Of a DNA stretch of 45,880 bases, positions 15,902 through 24,951 are shown one piece after another. A model generated the notes under the pieces. The model worked only from the letters and a program-made list of their open reading frames with translations. It did not search any database and was not told the origin of the DNA. Every line of letters begins with the position of its first letter. The stretch's first letter is position 1. The translations under genes and the position numbers were made by a program. Source of the stretch: Flavobacteriales bacterium (GTDB taxonomy: Bacteria; Bacteroidota; Bacteroidia; Flavobacteriales_D; Parvicellaceae); assembly GCA_018401455.1 (NCBI GenBank), contig JAGYKU010000020.1:1-45880 (forward strand), written 5' to 3'.

Positions 15902-17209
15902 TTGTTGTCTCTCAAAGAAATAAACAGATTAGCAATTCCTGCTATTTTGTACAATATCGTGGAGCCACTTTTGGGTTTGATAGATACTGCGGTAATTGGT
16001 CAAATGAACGAAAATGTAACCATTTCTCAAGCGGGAATTGGTTTGGCAGCAGGAGTAATTGCAACTTTAGTTTGGGGATTGGCGCAAATCAGAACGGCTG
16101 TTTCTGCCATAGTAAGTCAATATTTAGGCGGAGGAGATTTGGAAAAAATCAAAAGTTTGATTCCTCAATCGCTTTACTTTAGTGCTTTGATTGGTTTTGT
16201 GTTTTGGATCATTACGGCTTATTTTTTTATTCCTATTGCTGATGTTCTATTTATCAATAAATCACCAGAGGTTTTAAATGTTGCCAACGAGTATTATCAA
16301 ATCAGAGCCGTTGGTTTGCCTTTGTCTTTGTTGGTTGCTGGTTTTTTTGGAATTTTTAGAGGTTTACAAAACACCAAATATGCTATGTATGCTGCTTTTG
16401 CAGGAGCAATTGTAAATACTGTTTTGGACTTAGTTTTAGTGAATGGGTATGAATTTATTCCTGCTATGGGTGTTGCTGGTGTGGCTTGGGCGAGTGTAAT
16501 AGCACAATTGAGTATGGTAGTCGTTTGTATATTTTTCTTGTATAAAAAGACTCCATTTAACCTTAAAATCAGTAAGAAACTGAATATTGAATTCAACAAT
16601 ATGTTAAAAATTTCTGGAAATATGTTGCTTCGAACTTTGGCTTTAAATCTTTCATTTATTATGGCTTTAAGATATGCTAGCAAATATGGAGAAGAAACCT
16701 TAGCCGCTTATTCTATAGGAATCCAGATTTGGCTTTTTTCTTCATTTTTTATCGATGGATATGCTACAGCTGGAAACGCAATGGCAGGCAAGTATTTGGG
16801 AGAAAAAAATAATGAAAAATTGAAGTTTTTGGTCAAAAAACTGCTCAAAGTAAACTTATTAGCTGCTGCATTTTTGAGTATTTCTTATTTGATTTTATAT
16901 AATGTTTTAGGAAGTTGGTTTACGGACAATAGTAATGTAATTTTACTTTTTAATTCATTTTTATGGGTTATCATTTTAGCACAACCACTCAATAGTTTGG
17001 CATTCACCATGGATGGCATTTTTAAAGGAATGGGAAGAGCGAAATTGCTTCGAAACACTTTATTTATGGGAACATTTGGAGTGTTTATTCCCGTTTTATT
17101 AGTTACAGATTATTTCGATTGGGGCGTAATGAGTATTTGGATGGCTTTTGTTTTTTGGATGGCATTCAGAGGTGGAACTTTACTGTATTGGTTTTTTAGA
17201 AAAATATGA
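15902..17209 (+). CDS. MATE family efflux transporter
   Basis: A 435-residue integral membrane protein with about 12 predicted helices in two repeats. Typical segments are EPLLGLIDTAVIGQM at the first helix, the GIFRGLQNTKYAMYAAFAGA loop, and AFTMDGIFKGMGRAKLLRN in the second half. MATE proteins export drugs or metabolites in exchange for Na+ or H+. Translation starts at TTG (15902 or 15905), right behind the reductase stop codon, which suggests translational coupling. The substrate cannot be inferred. Confidence 0.93.
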   Translation: MLSLKEINRLAIPAILYNIVEPLLGLIDTAVIGQMNENVTISQAGIGLAAGVIATLVWGLAQIRTAVSAIVSQYLGGGDLEKIKSLIPQSLYFSALIGFVFWIITAYFFIPIADVLFINKSPEVLNVANEYYQIRAVGLPLSLLVAGFFGIFRGLQNTKYAMYAAFAGAIVNTVLDLVLVNGYEFIPAMGVAGVAWASVIAQLSMVVVCIFFLYKKTPFNLKISKKLNIEFNNMLKISGNMLLRTLALNLSFIMALRYASKYGEETLAAYSIGIQIWLFSSFFIDGYATAGNAMAGKYLGEKNNEKLKFLVKKLLKVNLLAAAFLSISYLILYNVLGSWFTDNSNVILLFNSFLWVIILAQPLNSLAFTMDGIFKGMGRAKLLRNTLFMGTFGVFIPVLLVTDYFDWGVMSIWMAFVFWMAFRGGTLLYWFFRKI

Positions 17210-17275
17210 AAGGTGGTGAGGTTTGTTTTCTTCTCATAGTAAAATTTAAAAATTTTGTGATTTTCTTATACCACA

Positions 17276-17312
17276 TTAGAACATAGATATCATAGATTTC
17301 ACATAGAAAAAA
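17276..17312. repeat. ACATAGA/CATAGAT repeat tract
   Basis: A 37-bp tract of repeated ACATAGA-like words, of a type often found between genes in Bacteroidota. No coding content. Confidence 0.4.
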
Positions 17313-17329
17313 ATGTATTTCCTTTTTTT

Positions 17330-17737
17330 TTAATAGTCAATAGTCGTATAGTTGATACGTTTTACTGTCAAGGCAATTGCAAGATGATCTTTTTTGCCTG
17401 TTAGAACCATTTGCTTTCCAATCTACGGTGTATTTGGAAAATAAGTAGTGTCGTTGTCATTGATTATAAGCAAACTATCTTTAAGCTCAATTTTTTCAAA
17501 ACCAAGTTCTTTAAGTCCTAGAATAAATTTCTCGGAATAGTCGGCTTTGTTTTTTATAATTATTTCAGTTTCTTTTTTATTTGAAGTAATTTCTTTTTGG
17601 TCCACATTCAGGCTGTCAACCTAAAGTGTTTTAATAGTATCAGAAGTAGAAACGCTTTTGTTCTCTTTCGCTGAATTGTCACAAGCCAGAAAAGTAAGTC
17701 CGATTAAAATTGTCAAGATGTGCTTCATTGTCGTCAT
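17330..17737 (-). pseudogene. lipoprotein gene interrupted by two in-frame TAG codons
   Basis: A single minus-strand frame of 136 codons runs from ATG (17735-17737) to TAA (17330-17332), with TAG at 17621-17623 (codon 39) and at 17423-17425. The start is a lipoprotein signal (MKHILTILIGLTFLACDNSA, from the second ATG). Between the stops it reads protein-like (EKFILGLKELGFEKIELKDS, LLIINDNDTTYF), and after the second stop IGKQMVLTGKKDHLAIALTV. No frameshift is needed. Intact genes in the window end with TAG (8804-9403, 27880-28320, 36697-37074), so these are nonsense mutations or base errors, not a recoded codon. The family is not recognised. Confidence 0.6.
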
Positions 17738-17820
17738 TTTTTAGCGCTTTTGTGGATGATATCGAATTGCCATTTTGATGAGACAAGTAAAATGTTGGCA
17801 ACTGGCTTTTTCTTCTTGAG

Positions 17821-18258
17821 TTAATTTGGCCATTCGAAATTTTCTTCATTTTTAAAAGGAACTCCAATTTCAAATTCAGTCACAACTCCATATTCAACGT
17901 GCAAAGTTAGCCAGTTTTGCTCATTAAAGTAAGTTGTGAAAAAATCATATTCATCAATTTCCCAGTCTTTTATTAATTCAGCAAAAATTTGTTTTTTTAC
18001 GAATTCCAACTGCGCTCCAATTATTCTTTTTCCGTTGAATTTTAGTTCTGGGTTTATTGTTCGCAAATAGCCAAATCGGTCGTTTTCATTTTGATAAAAA
18101 GTCATTCGTAGTTTTAGGTAATTCCACTCTAAAATCAGTTCGTTTTCATCTTCTTGATTGGTCAGAATTCGGTCTGGTTTATTTAAGATTTCGATGACTT
18201 CTGTTCTTTTCATCCCAAATTTTAAATTATCAACTCCAATTTTTGGTTTTAGTTCCAT
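17821..18258 (-). CDS. hypothetical protein, small cytoplasmic family
   Basis: 145 residues, no signal peptide. It starts KPKIGVDNLKFGMKRTEVIE then ILNKPDRI, a pattern like small alpha/beta proteins in which a short motif governs a pairwise relation (similar to BamE/SmpA-like 'GMxxxEV' openings and to some immunity-like proteins). The rest is rich in aromatic and acidic residues (LHVEYGVVTEFEIGVPF). It sits between two lipoprotein genes on the same strand. No firm assignment. Confidence 0.6.
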   Translation of the reverse strand: MELKPKIGVDNLKFGMKRTEVIEILNKPDRILTNQEDENELILEWNYLKLRMTFYQNENDRFGYLRTINPELKFNGKRIIGAQLEFVKKQIFAELIKDWEIDEYDFFTTYFNEQNWLTLHVEYGVVTEFEIGVPFKNEENFEWPN

Positions 18259-18321
18259 AGTTTGTTTTTAGTTTGTTGCAAACTTCCAGAGAAAAAAGCG
18301 CTAGAGTTTATTAAGTAGTAT

Positions 18322-18846
18322 TTATTTTTCCTTATAGACTAACCTCAATTTTTCAATTAATCGCCATCCGTCATCAGTTTTTATAACTTTTACGTTGACT
18401 GTTTCGATATCACCTTCACAATCATAACTAACTTCTAGGCTCCCAATTTCGAAAGGAACATTATTTAGATAACGAATACTGCACTTAATTTCTCCTAAGT
18501 TAACATTAGAACCACAACTCTTTGATTGTATATTTTCTTGAATATTTTCAAACTCTGATTCCATATTGTTAATGGTTTTATCTTTATCGGAGTTGAATTT
18601 CTCAATCATTTCCTTTTTAAATTCAGTTTTTAAATCTTCTGAGAGTTCGGAATTATCAACAGTATTTTCAAGTTCTTCAATCTTAACCATTAGGACTTTG
18701 ATTTCTTCAAAATCATTTTTTACTATTGCTTCAAAAACAAGTTCGCCTAATTCCTCAATTGTTGTTATTGAAGTTTTTTCAGAATTTTTGCAATTTGAAA
18801 ATATTAAAATCAAGAAGAGTAGAAGTAATCCAAAATATTTTTTCAT
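18322..18846 (-). CDS. hypothetical lipoprotein
   Basis: 174 residues. The signal peptide MKKYFGLLLLFLILIFSNC ends in a lipobox (Cys19). Residues 28-110 are an acidic helical region (LVFEAIVKNDFEEIKVLM). Residues 111-170 form a small beta domain (KCSIRYLNNVPFEIGSLEVS, then YDCEGDIETVNVKVI) with three more cysteines. The ending DDGWRLIEKLRL is typical of DUF4878/NTF2-like lipoproteins. Upstream is the 29-bp repeat shared with 1541, which contains a TATCTTAG box resembling a -7 element. Confidence 0.7.
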   Translation of the reverse strand: MKKYFGLLLLFLILIFSNCKNSEKTSITTIEELGELVFEAIVKNDFEEIKVLMVKIEELENTVDNSELSEDLKTEFKKEMIEKFNSDKDKTINNMESEFENIQENIQSKSCGSNVNLGEIKCSIRYLNNVPFEIGSLEVSYDCEGDIETVNVKVIKTDDGWRLIEKLRLVYKEK

Positions 18847-18851
18847 TGTGA

Positions 18852-18898
18852 TTTTTCGTTTGTACGTTGCTAAGATAAATCAAAAACCTAAAACTTTA
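18852..18898. repeat. copy B of the ~29-bp leader-like repeat
   Basis: Matches 1541-1569 with two mismatches over 18852-18880. On the minus strand it lies directly before the lipoprotein ATG at 18846, so it probably contains the promoter and 5' leader of that gene. Confidence 0.5.
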
Positions 18899-19090
18899 GA
18901 ATTTCACATCAACAAATTACAATGCAATTGCTTTTGTATTGGGCTAAATCCATGGAACTGTTTTTGCAAGCAATATGCTGTTGAGACATTTCACATATCG
19001 TAGTGAATAAGAATGTGGATGTTTTATAAATACAAGTCTTCTAAGAAGTAATTTTAGAAATTATTACATTTTAATAACTCTTTTCAGTCC

Positions 19091-22000
19091 ATGCGAAAAA
19101 TATTTTATGCCATCATAACACTCCTTTTTATCACGCTTAGTGGTTTCTTACTATTTGAAAAATCACTATTTTCAATGTTTTACGAACCAGAAACCGAAAA
19201 AAAATCAGAACGAAAAGCGCCTCCTTTTCTCACCGAGAAGAACAAAAAATGGGCAGATAGTTTGATGAAAACCATGACTTTGGACGAAAAAATAGGGCAG
19301 TTATTTATGGTGGCAGCGTATTCCAACAAAGACTTAGCACATCAACAAGAAATCGAAAACTTAATTACCAAATATCATATTGGCGGACTGATTTTCTTTC
19401 AAGGCACGCCTTACAAACAGGCTGTAATGACGAATGAATTTCAAAAGAAAAGCAAACTTCCTTTAATGATTGGAATAGATGGAGAATGGGGCTTAGCAAT
19501 GCGTTTGGACAGCACCATAAAATATCCAAAACAAATGACTTTGGGCGCTATTCAAGACAATCGGTTGATTTATAAAATGGGAAACAACATTGCTGAGGAG
19601 TCTAAAAGATTGGGGATTCACGTAAATTTTGCGCCTGTAGCAGATGTCAATAACAATCCTGCTAATCCTGTAATCAATTATAGATCCTTTGGCGAAAACA
19701 AGTATAAAGTTACCGAAAAATCTTTGGCGTATATGAATGGAATGCAAGACAAAGGTGTGCTTGCCAACGGAAAACATTTTCCCGGTCACGGAGATACGGA
19801 TGCTGATTCTCACAAAACTTTACCTATCATCAAACACGATGTAGCACGTTTGGATTCTATCGAATTGTACCCTTTCAAACATCTGATAGATAGCGGTTTG
19901 GGGAGTATGATGGTTGCGCATTTGTACATTCCAAGTTTGGACGACACACCCAACAAGGCTTCTACATTGTCCAAAAAAATTGTTTCTGATTTATTAAAAT
20001 ATGATTTGAATTTTGAAGGACTCATTTTCACAGACGCCCTCAATATGAGAGGTGTAAGTGCTTTTTATGATCCGGGACAATTAGAAATTGCTGCTTTACT
20101 CGCAGGAAACGATGTTTTACTTTTTTCTGAAGATGTTCCCAAAGCCATCGAATCGATTAAAAAAGCAATTGAAGAAAAAGTAATTTCAGAAAAAGACATC
20201 AACGAAAAATGTTTGAAAATCCTCATGACCAAAAAATGGATGAAATTGGATAAAAAACCGAAAGTTTCATTAGCAAAATTGCATCAGGATTTAAACAAAA
20301 GATCCGCAAAGTATTTGAATCAAGTGTTGTTCGAAAACGCATTGACCATTATTCAAAACGAAAATGATATCCTTCCGATTACGGATTTGAAAAACAAAAA
20401 AATAGCCACCGTAAACATTGGCGCACCCAAAGAAAATACTTTTAGCAACACAGCCGATTTGTATTGCACAATGGGTAAATTCAATACCGATAGAGAGCTA
20501 AATTTCAATAGAATTCTTTCCTTGGTAGATTCCTTAAGAAATTACAATACTGTAATCGTTTCATTATTTGACATGAGCCAAAGACCACATCAAAACTTTG
20601 GTTTTTCAAAAAGCGCAGATGATTTTATCTTTGAATTGGCAAAAGACAGCACCAAAAATATCATTTTGAATGTAATGGGAAATCCTTATTGCTTGGAAAA
20701 CAGTAGAGGTGCACTCAGAGCAAAAGCCATCATTGTGAACTATGAAGAAAGAGAAGAAACAGAAAGTTTATCAGCGCAATTAATTTTTGGAGGCATTCAA
20801 TCCAAAGGAAAATTGCCTGTGAGTATTGATAATAAATGGCAAGAAGGACATGGCATTGAAACCAGAAGTCCTATTCGATTTAAATATACTATGCCTGAAG
20901 AATTGGGAATGATAGAAGAAGATTTGAAAACTATTGACAGCATTGTTTATCAAGGTTTGAAAGATACCATTTTTCCAGGATGTCAGATTTTTGCGGCAAA
21001 GGACGGAAAGGTTTTTTATCACAAAAGTTTTGGAAATCATACCTATGATACAAAATCAAAACAAGTTGCTTTGGATGATATTTATGATTTGGCAAGTATC
21101 ACCAAAATAGCGAGTAGTACAGCCGCAATGATGAAGTTGCAGAGCGAAGGTAAAGTCAATGTGGACAGTACCTTGGGAACGTATCTTAAAGATAAAGTGG
21201 ACACCACTGAATACAATAAAATGGTTTTAAAAGAAATGCTTGCGCATCAAGCGGGTTTGAAGGCTTGGATACCTTTTTATATGCGAACTTTGGATAAAGG
21301 TGTTCCCAAAAAAGAATTGTACAACAGCACCCCAACAGACTTTTACGATAGTAGAGTAGCGGAGAATTTATACATTCACAGCGGCATCAGAGATTCGATT
21401 TTTAATAGAATCATTACGACCGATGTAAATAGTAGGAAAAAGTATTTATACAGCGATTTGGCGTATTATTTTGTAAATGAAATCATTCTTAGAAAAACAA
21501 ATAAAACACAAGATCAATATGTTTATGAAAGTTTTTACAAGCCTTTAGGTTTGGACAATATTGGATATAAACCAAGAGAAAAATGGGATGTTTCTAGAAT
21601 TCCTCCTACTGAAGATGATAAATCATTCAGGCATCAAATCATTCATGCGGATGTGCACGATCAAGGCGCTGCGATGTTGGGAGGTGTCTGCGGACATGCG
21701 GGATTATTTGCCAATAGCAATGATTTGGCGGTGATGATGCAAACATTTATGCAGTACGGAACCTACGGAGGCGAAAGATATTTTGATGAGGAAGTAGTGA
21801 AACTATTTACTTCTTCACCTTATTATAGTGTGAATAGAAATAGGAGAGGAATCGGCTTTGACAAACCAGTGAGAGGAGGAGGCAACGGTCCTACTTGTAG
21901 TGGATGTGCTTCTGACAATAGTTTTGGACATTCAGGATTTACAGGAACGTTGACTTGGGCAGATCCAGACAATGGAATGGTGTTCGTTTTCTTGAGCAAC

Positions 22001-22123
22001 AGAACTTTTCCTGATGCGGAAAATAAAAAAATCATCACATCAGGAATAAGAACTAGAATAATGCAGGAATTTTACAATGCCATAAAAAGTGGTGATGAAA
22101 GATTGAAAAAGAAGAAAATATAA
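19091..22123 (+). CDS. GH3 beta-N-acetylglucosaminidase fused to a serine hydrolase (class C beta-lactamase fold)
   Basis: 1010 residues. An N-terminal membrane helix (residues 4-24) is followed by a glycoside hydrolase family 3 domain (~55-390) of NagZ type: GLIFFQGTP, IGIDGEWG, then KHFPGHGDTDADSH with the Asp/His catalytic dyad near residues 228-241, and GLIFTDALNMRGV. Residues ~400-590 are the GH3 C-terminal domain. Residues ~605-1000 are a penicillin-binding-protein-like hydrolase with SxxK (LASITKI, Ser near 669), Y-S-D at YSDLAYY (near 787) and HSG (near 950). NagZ removes GlcNAc from muropeptides; the second domain may act on peptide or ester bonds of the same fragments. This fusion is known in Bacteroidota. 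It is anchored in the envelope, and a glycosyltransferase gene follows without a gap. Confidence 0.94.
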   Translation: MRKIFYAIITLLFITLSGFLLFEKSLFSMFYEPETEKKSERKAPPFLTEKNKKWADSLMKTMTLDEKIGQLFMVAAYSNKDLAHQQEIENLITKYHIGGLIFFQGTPYKQAVMTNEFQKKSKLPLMIGIDGEWGLAMRLDSTIKYPKQMTLGAIQDNRLIYKMGNNIAEESKRLGIHVNFAPVADVNNNPANPVINYRSFGENKYKVTEKSLAYMNGMQDKGVLANGKHFPGHGDTDADSHKTLPIIKHDVARLDSIELYPFKHLIDSGLGSMMVAHLYIPSLDDTPNKASTLSKKIVSDLLKYDLNFEGLIFTDALNMRGVSAFYDPGQLEIAALLAGNDVLLFSEDVPKAIESIKKAIEEKVISEKDINEKCLKILMTKKWMKLDKKPKVSLAKLHQDLNKRSAKYLNQVLFENALTIIQNENDILPITDLKNKKIATVNIGAPKENTFSNTADLYCTMGKFNTDRELNFNRILSLVDSLRNYNTVIVSLFDMSQRPHQNFGFSKSADDFIFELAKDSTKNIILNVMGNPYCLENSRGALRAKAIIVNYEEREETESLSAQLIFGGIQSKGKLPVSIDNKWQEGHGIETRSPIRFKYTMPEELGMIEEDLKTIDSIVYQGLKDTIFPGCQIFAAKDGKVFYHKSFGNHTYDTKSKQVALDDIYDLASITKIASSTAAMMKLQSEGKVNVDSTLGTYLKDKVDTTEYNKMVLKEMLAHQAGLKAWIPFYMRTLDKGVPKKELYNSTPTDFYDSRVAENLYIHSGIRDSIFNRIITTDVNSRKKYLYSDLAYYFVNEIILRKTNKTQDQYVYESFYKPLGLDNIGYKPREKWDVSRIPPTEDDKSFRHQIIHADVHDQGAAMLGGVCGHAGLFANSNDLAVMMQTFMQYGTYGGERYFDEEVVKLFTSSPYYSVNRNRRGIGFDKPVRGGGNGPTCSGCASDNSFGHSGFTGTLTWADPDNGMVFVFLSNRTFPDAENKKIITSGIRTRIMQEFYNAIKSGDERLKKKKI

Positions 22124-22942
22124 TTGGTTTGTGTTTTGACTAAAAATTTGAAATATTTTATTAGTAAAATAATACAAACGAAGTATTTGTTACTACTAAT
22201 ATTATTAGTAGGAGTCATCCTTAGACTTTGGAATTACTTCAATATACCCTTTACTCATGATGAAATGAGTGCTTTGAAACGCACTGGTTTTTCTTCATTT
22301 TCTGATTTAATTCATCAAGGCGTGAAAATCGATGCACATCCTCCTTTGATTCAGGTTTTTTTGAATTATTGGGTAGCGATTTTTGGTAGGGTAGAATGGA
22401 TTGTGAAATTGCCTTTTGTTTTGGTGGGTATTGCTAGTATTGGTTTAACGTATAGCATTGGAAGAAAATGGTTTAATGAATCCGTAGGTTTGATTGCAGC
22501 ATCATTTTTGGCGGTTTTACAATTTCCAGTAATGTATTCCTTGATTGCTAGACCTTATATTTCGGGAATGTTCTTGTTGCTAATGATGGTTTATTTTTGG
22601 TCTAAATTAATTCAAGATTCAAAAGCAAAATATTGGAAAAATTGGTCGTTGACTTTACTATTTTCTATGCTTTGTGCTTATAATCATCATTTTTCGCTAT
22701 TGGCTGCAGGAATTATTGGTTTTACGGGTTTGTTTTTGATACCTAGGAAAGAAATACTCAAATATTCGCTTTTACTTCCTGCAGGATTTTTATTGTTTTT
22801 ACCCAATCTTTCCATCTTTATGTATCAGTTGAACATTGGGGGAGTGGGGCATGGTTGGGACCACCTACGCCTTCGTTTATTTTGGATTTTTTACAATATG
22901 TTTTTCATCATTCATGGTGGATGCTATGGATTGGAGTATTGA
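22124..22942 (+). CDS. GT39-like membrane glycosyltransferase, N-terminal part (frameshifted)
   Basis: The first ~245 residues of an integral membrane glycosyltransferase of the PMT/GT39 (GT-C) type. The first loop has FTHDEMSALKR, where Asp-Glu is the usual metal/catalytic site of GT-C enzymes, and the amphipathic loop holds DAHPPLIQVFLNYWVAIFG, typical of PMT_2 proteins using lipid-linked sugars. Several membrane helices follow. The frame goes wrong at the G4 run (22846-22849): adding one G gives GAWLGPPTPSFILDF, continuing as the frame at 22855-24063. It starts at TTG, 22124 or 22136, directly after the GH3 gene. Confidence 0.8.
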   Translation: MVCVLTKNLKYFISKIIQTKYLLLLILLVGVILRLWNYFNIPFTHDEMSALKRTGFSSFSDLIHQGVKIDAHPPLIQVFLNYWVAIFGRVEWIVKLPFVLVGIASIGLTYSIGRKWFNESVGLIAASFLAVLQFPVMYSLIARPYISGMFLLLMMVYFWSKLIQDSKAKYWKNWSLTLLFSMLCAYNHHFSLLAAGIIGFTGLFLIPRKEILKYSLLLPAGFLLFLPNLSIFMYQLNIGGVGHGWDHLRLRLFWIFYNMFFIIHGGCYGLEY

Positions 22943-24063
22943 TATATTTACTTGGAATTAAGAACTTTAAAAAAACTGATTTTGTAATTCAAAAATGGTT
23001 GATTTCTGGCCTTTGGTTTTTTAGTGTGTTTTTGATTGGTTATTTTTATTCAGTATATGTAAATCCTGTATTGCAATTTTCGATGTTGTTGTTTCTGTTT
23101 CCGTTTTTATTGTTTTTCATTTTCGGATGGGTTTCAAAACTAGAAAGCCAATGGAATGGAGTAGTAGTAGTCTTAATTCTCTCTTTGGGTACGTTTTCCT
23201 TGAGCGTGGAAAGAAATCATTTTAAAGTTTTTGAGCAAAACAGATATTTTCAAATGAAATCTGACGCAATGGATTTGGCGAATAATGATACTGAAATTAT
23301 ATTTTTAAACTACATCGACATCATTGAACATTCTTATCCAGAAAAATTTGAGTTTACAAATAATATGATGCTTTGGGAAAGTCATAAAAACACCTTGCTA
23401 GAAATAGATGCAACCATAAAAAACTCAACAAAAAAACAAATAATAATAGGTTATTTGGAGCAAATGCCTAAAGAAATTCTAACCATTGCGCAAGCGTATT
23501 TTCCTTATGTTCAAGAGCAAAGATGTTATCATGGCGCTACGACTTATTTGTTTTCGAAAGAGAAAACAGGAAGTGAATTAGATATTGCTTATTTTCATAA
23601 TTCTTTTTCAGAAAAATCCATTTCTAATTTTATGAATTACAATGAATCTAATTATAATAATGGAAAATACATAGACAGTAACGAATGGAGTTTGGGGCAA
23701 GCTTTACCTTTGTCTGGATTAATAGAGCATAAATACGATATTATAGTTGTTAAAGCAAAAATTAAATTATCTGATAACTCTACGCCAGTAACATTGGTAG
23801 GAAATGTTGTTGGTAAAGACAAAGAAAAAAGTATCTTTTGGGCTGGTCAATCAACTAATGATTTTTATGTTGACGAATACGGAAATGTCACTCTTCAATT
23901 GGCGATTGATTACAATACTATTTCTAATGAATTACTCGAAGATTGTGAAATCAGCACTTATATTTGGAATCAGGGACAACAAAAAATAGAAATCAAAGAT
24001 ATTTCTTTTGAAATCTGGAGAGGCAATCGCAATAAATATATGCTTTTTGAGAAGATAAAATAA
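22855..24063 (+). CDS. GT39-like glycosyltransferase, C-terminal part
   Basis: This frame continues the preceding one after a one-base slip. It carries about four more membrane helices (MLWIGVLIYLLGI, FFSVFLIGYFYSVYV, LLFLFPFLLFFIFGW) and then a ~280-residue extracytoplasmic part with repeated beta segments (VVKAKIKLSDNSTPVTLVGN and NVTLQLAIDYNTI). Its apparent start is TTG within the protein, not a true start. The full enzyme would be about 647 residues (22124-24063). It probably moves a sugar from an undecaprenyl-linked donor in the envelope; the acceptor is unknown. Confidence 0.8.
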   Translation: MGPPTPSFILDFLQYVFHHSWWMLWIGVLIYLLGIKNFKKTDFVIQKWLISGLWFFSVFLIGYFYSVYVNPVLQFSMLLFLFPFLLFFIFGWVSKLESQWNGVVVVLILSLGTFSLSVERNHFKVFEQNRYFQMKSDAMDLANNDTEIIFLNYIDIIEHSYPEKFEFTNNMMLWESHKNTLLEIDATIKNSTKKQIIIGYLEQMPKEILTIAQAYFPYVQEQRCYHGATTYLFSKEKTGSELDIAYFHNSFSEKSISNFMNYNESNYNNGKYIDSNEWSLGQALPLSGLIEHKYDIIVVKAKIKLSDNSTPVTLVGNVVGKDKEKSIFWAGQSTNDFYVDEYGNVTLQLAIDYNTISNELLEDCEISTYIWNQGQQKIEIKDISFEIWRGNRNKYMLFEKIK

Positions 24064-24068
24064 ACGTA

Positions 24069-24548
24069 TTATATATCTTTTTTTCTACTTTCTCTTCTTT
24101 CTCTGTAAAATTCTAGAAACAATTTAGTCTTGAGAGAGGCGCCAATTTTGATGTAATAACCACTGAGTTCGCTAGAGTATTCAGGAAAAACAAAACGCCA
24201 TCCTCCACCTGTTTTCAGTCTAAGCCAAGGTAAAATGTCATAATTGAAATTCAATCCCAGTTCAATAGGAATAATGAGTTCTCTGCCGCCATCCACAAAA
24301 ACTTGAAAGGTGTTGATTTTTCTATAGTAGTTAAAACCAATTCCTGTTTGAAGATAGGTAGTCACTCTAAATCGATTGATAATAAGAAAGTCGTATTCTT
24401 CACCTAGATTGATGAAAATTAGCCTGTTTCTTTTGATAATTCCAAAATCATCTATCAATTCTCCTCTTTCAAATGGAGTTCCGCTGATTCCTAATTTGAT
24501 TCTTATTTTGTCATCAAAACCAACACCAATGTATCCACCATAAATCAA
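24069..24548 (-). CDS. outer-membrane beta-barrel protein, N-terminus unclear
   Basis: 159 residues of alternating strands typical of a small barrel (YGGYIGVGFDDKIRIKLGIS, then LIIPIELGLNFNYDILPWLR), ending ETKLFLEFYRERRESRKKDI-like. The same frame stays open upstream of this ATG to about 24700 and encodes KTYYFQELTNPIEAIKKKKE and ELIYGIDNRRTHI, so the real protein is longer. A signal-peptide-like sequence (KLLLFFSIFNCLLG) lies in the neighbouring frame near 24680-24710, so one more one-base slip is likely. The function is unknown. Confidence 0.65.
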   Translation of the reverse strand: MIYGGYIGVGFDDKIRIKLGISGTPFERGELIDDFGIIKRNRLIFINLGEEYDFLIINRFRVTTYLQTGIGFNYYRKINTFQVFVDGGRELIIPIELGLNFNYDILPWLRLKTGGGWRFVFPEYSSELSGYYIKIGASLKTKLFLEFYRERRESRKKDI

Positions 24549-24747
24549 TGTGCTTTGCTTTTTGATATGCGTTCTACGATTGTCAATTCCATAGATGAGT
24601 TCCTTCTTTTTTTTGATAGCTTCTATTGGGTTTGTTAATTCTTGGAAATAGTAAGTTTTAGGCGCCCAATAAACAATTGAAAATACTAAAAAATAACAAC
24701 AACTTTACAAATTATAGTCACCAATTAATCAATAAAATATTTAAGAA

Positions 24748-24951
24748 ATGGCTAATCTTGCCAATAGAAAAGATAAGTTTATTAAAAACTTAGAAAGTGC
24801 TTTAATTCGAATTCAAAATAAAACCTATGGTATTTGTAGAGTTACTGGTAAATTAATTCAAAAACAAAGGCATTCTGTGAATATGCATCAATGCATTGAC
24901 CTTTTGGTGGGTTCTAACTTTTTTGAGAATATTTTTGATGATACTGTCTAA
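24748..24951 (+). pseudogene. truncated DksA/TraR-family protein
   Basis: 67 residues match only the C-terminal part of the ~126-residue Bacteroidota DksA/TraR proteins: LANRKDKFIKNLESALIRIQ and NKTYGICRVTGKLI (the zinc-finger-like segment). The N-terminal coiled coil is missing, and after residue ~40 the sequence (KQRHSVNMHQCID) departs from the family's KERLRAVPHATLS. These proteins bind RNA polymerase through the coiled coil, so this piece is probably inactive. The decay point is near an ATGCAT-ca-ATGCAT palindrome at 24892. Confidence 0.65.

Noticed and set aside
17423-17623. Possible reassignment of TAG to an amino acid, because several broken genes have in-frame TAG
   Set aside because: Intact genes at 8804-9403, 27880-28320 and 36697-37074 end with TAG at natural C-termini, and most breaks are indels.
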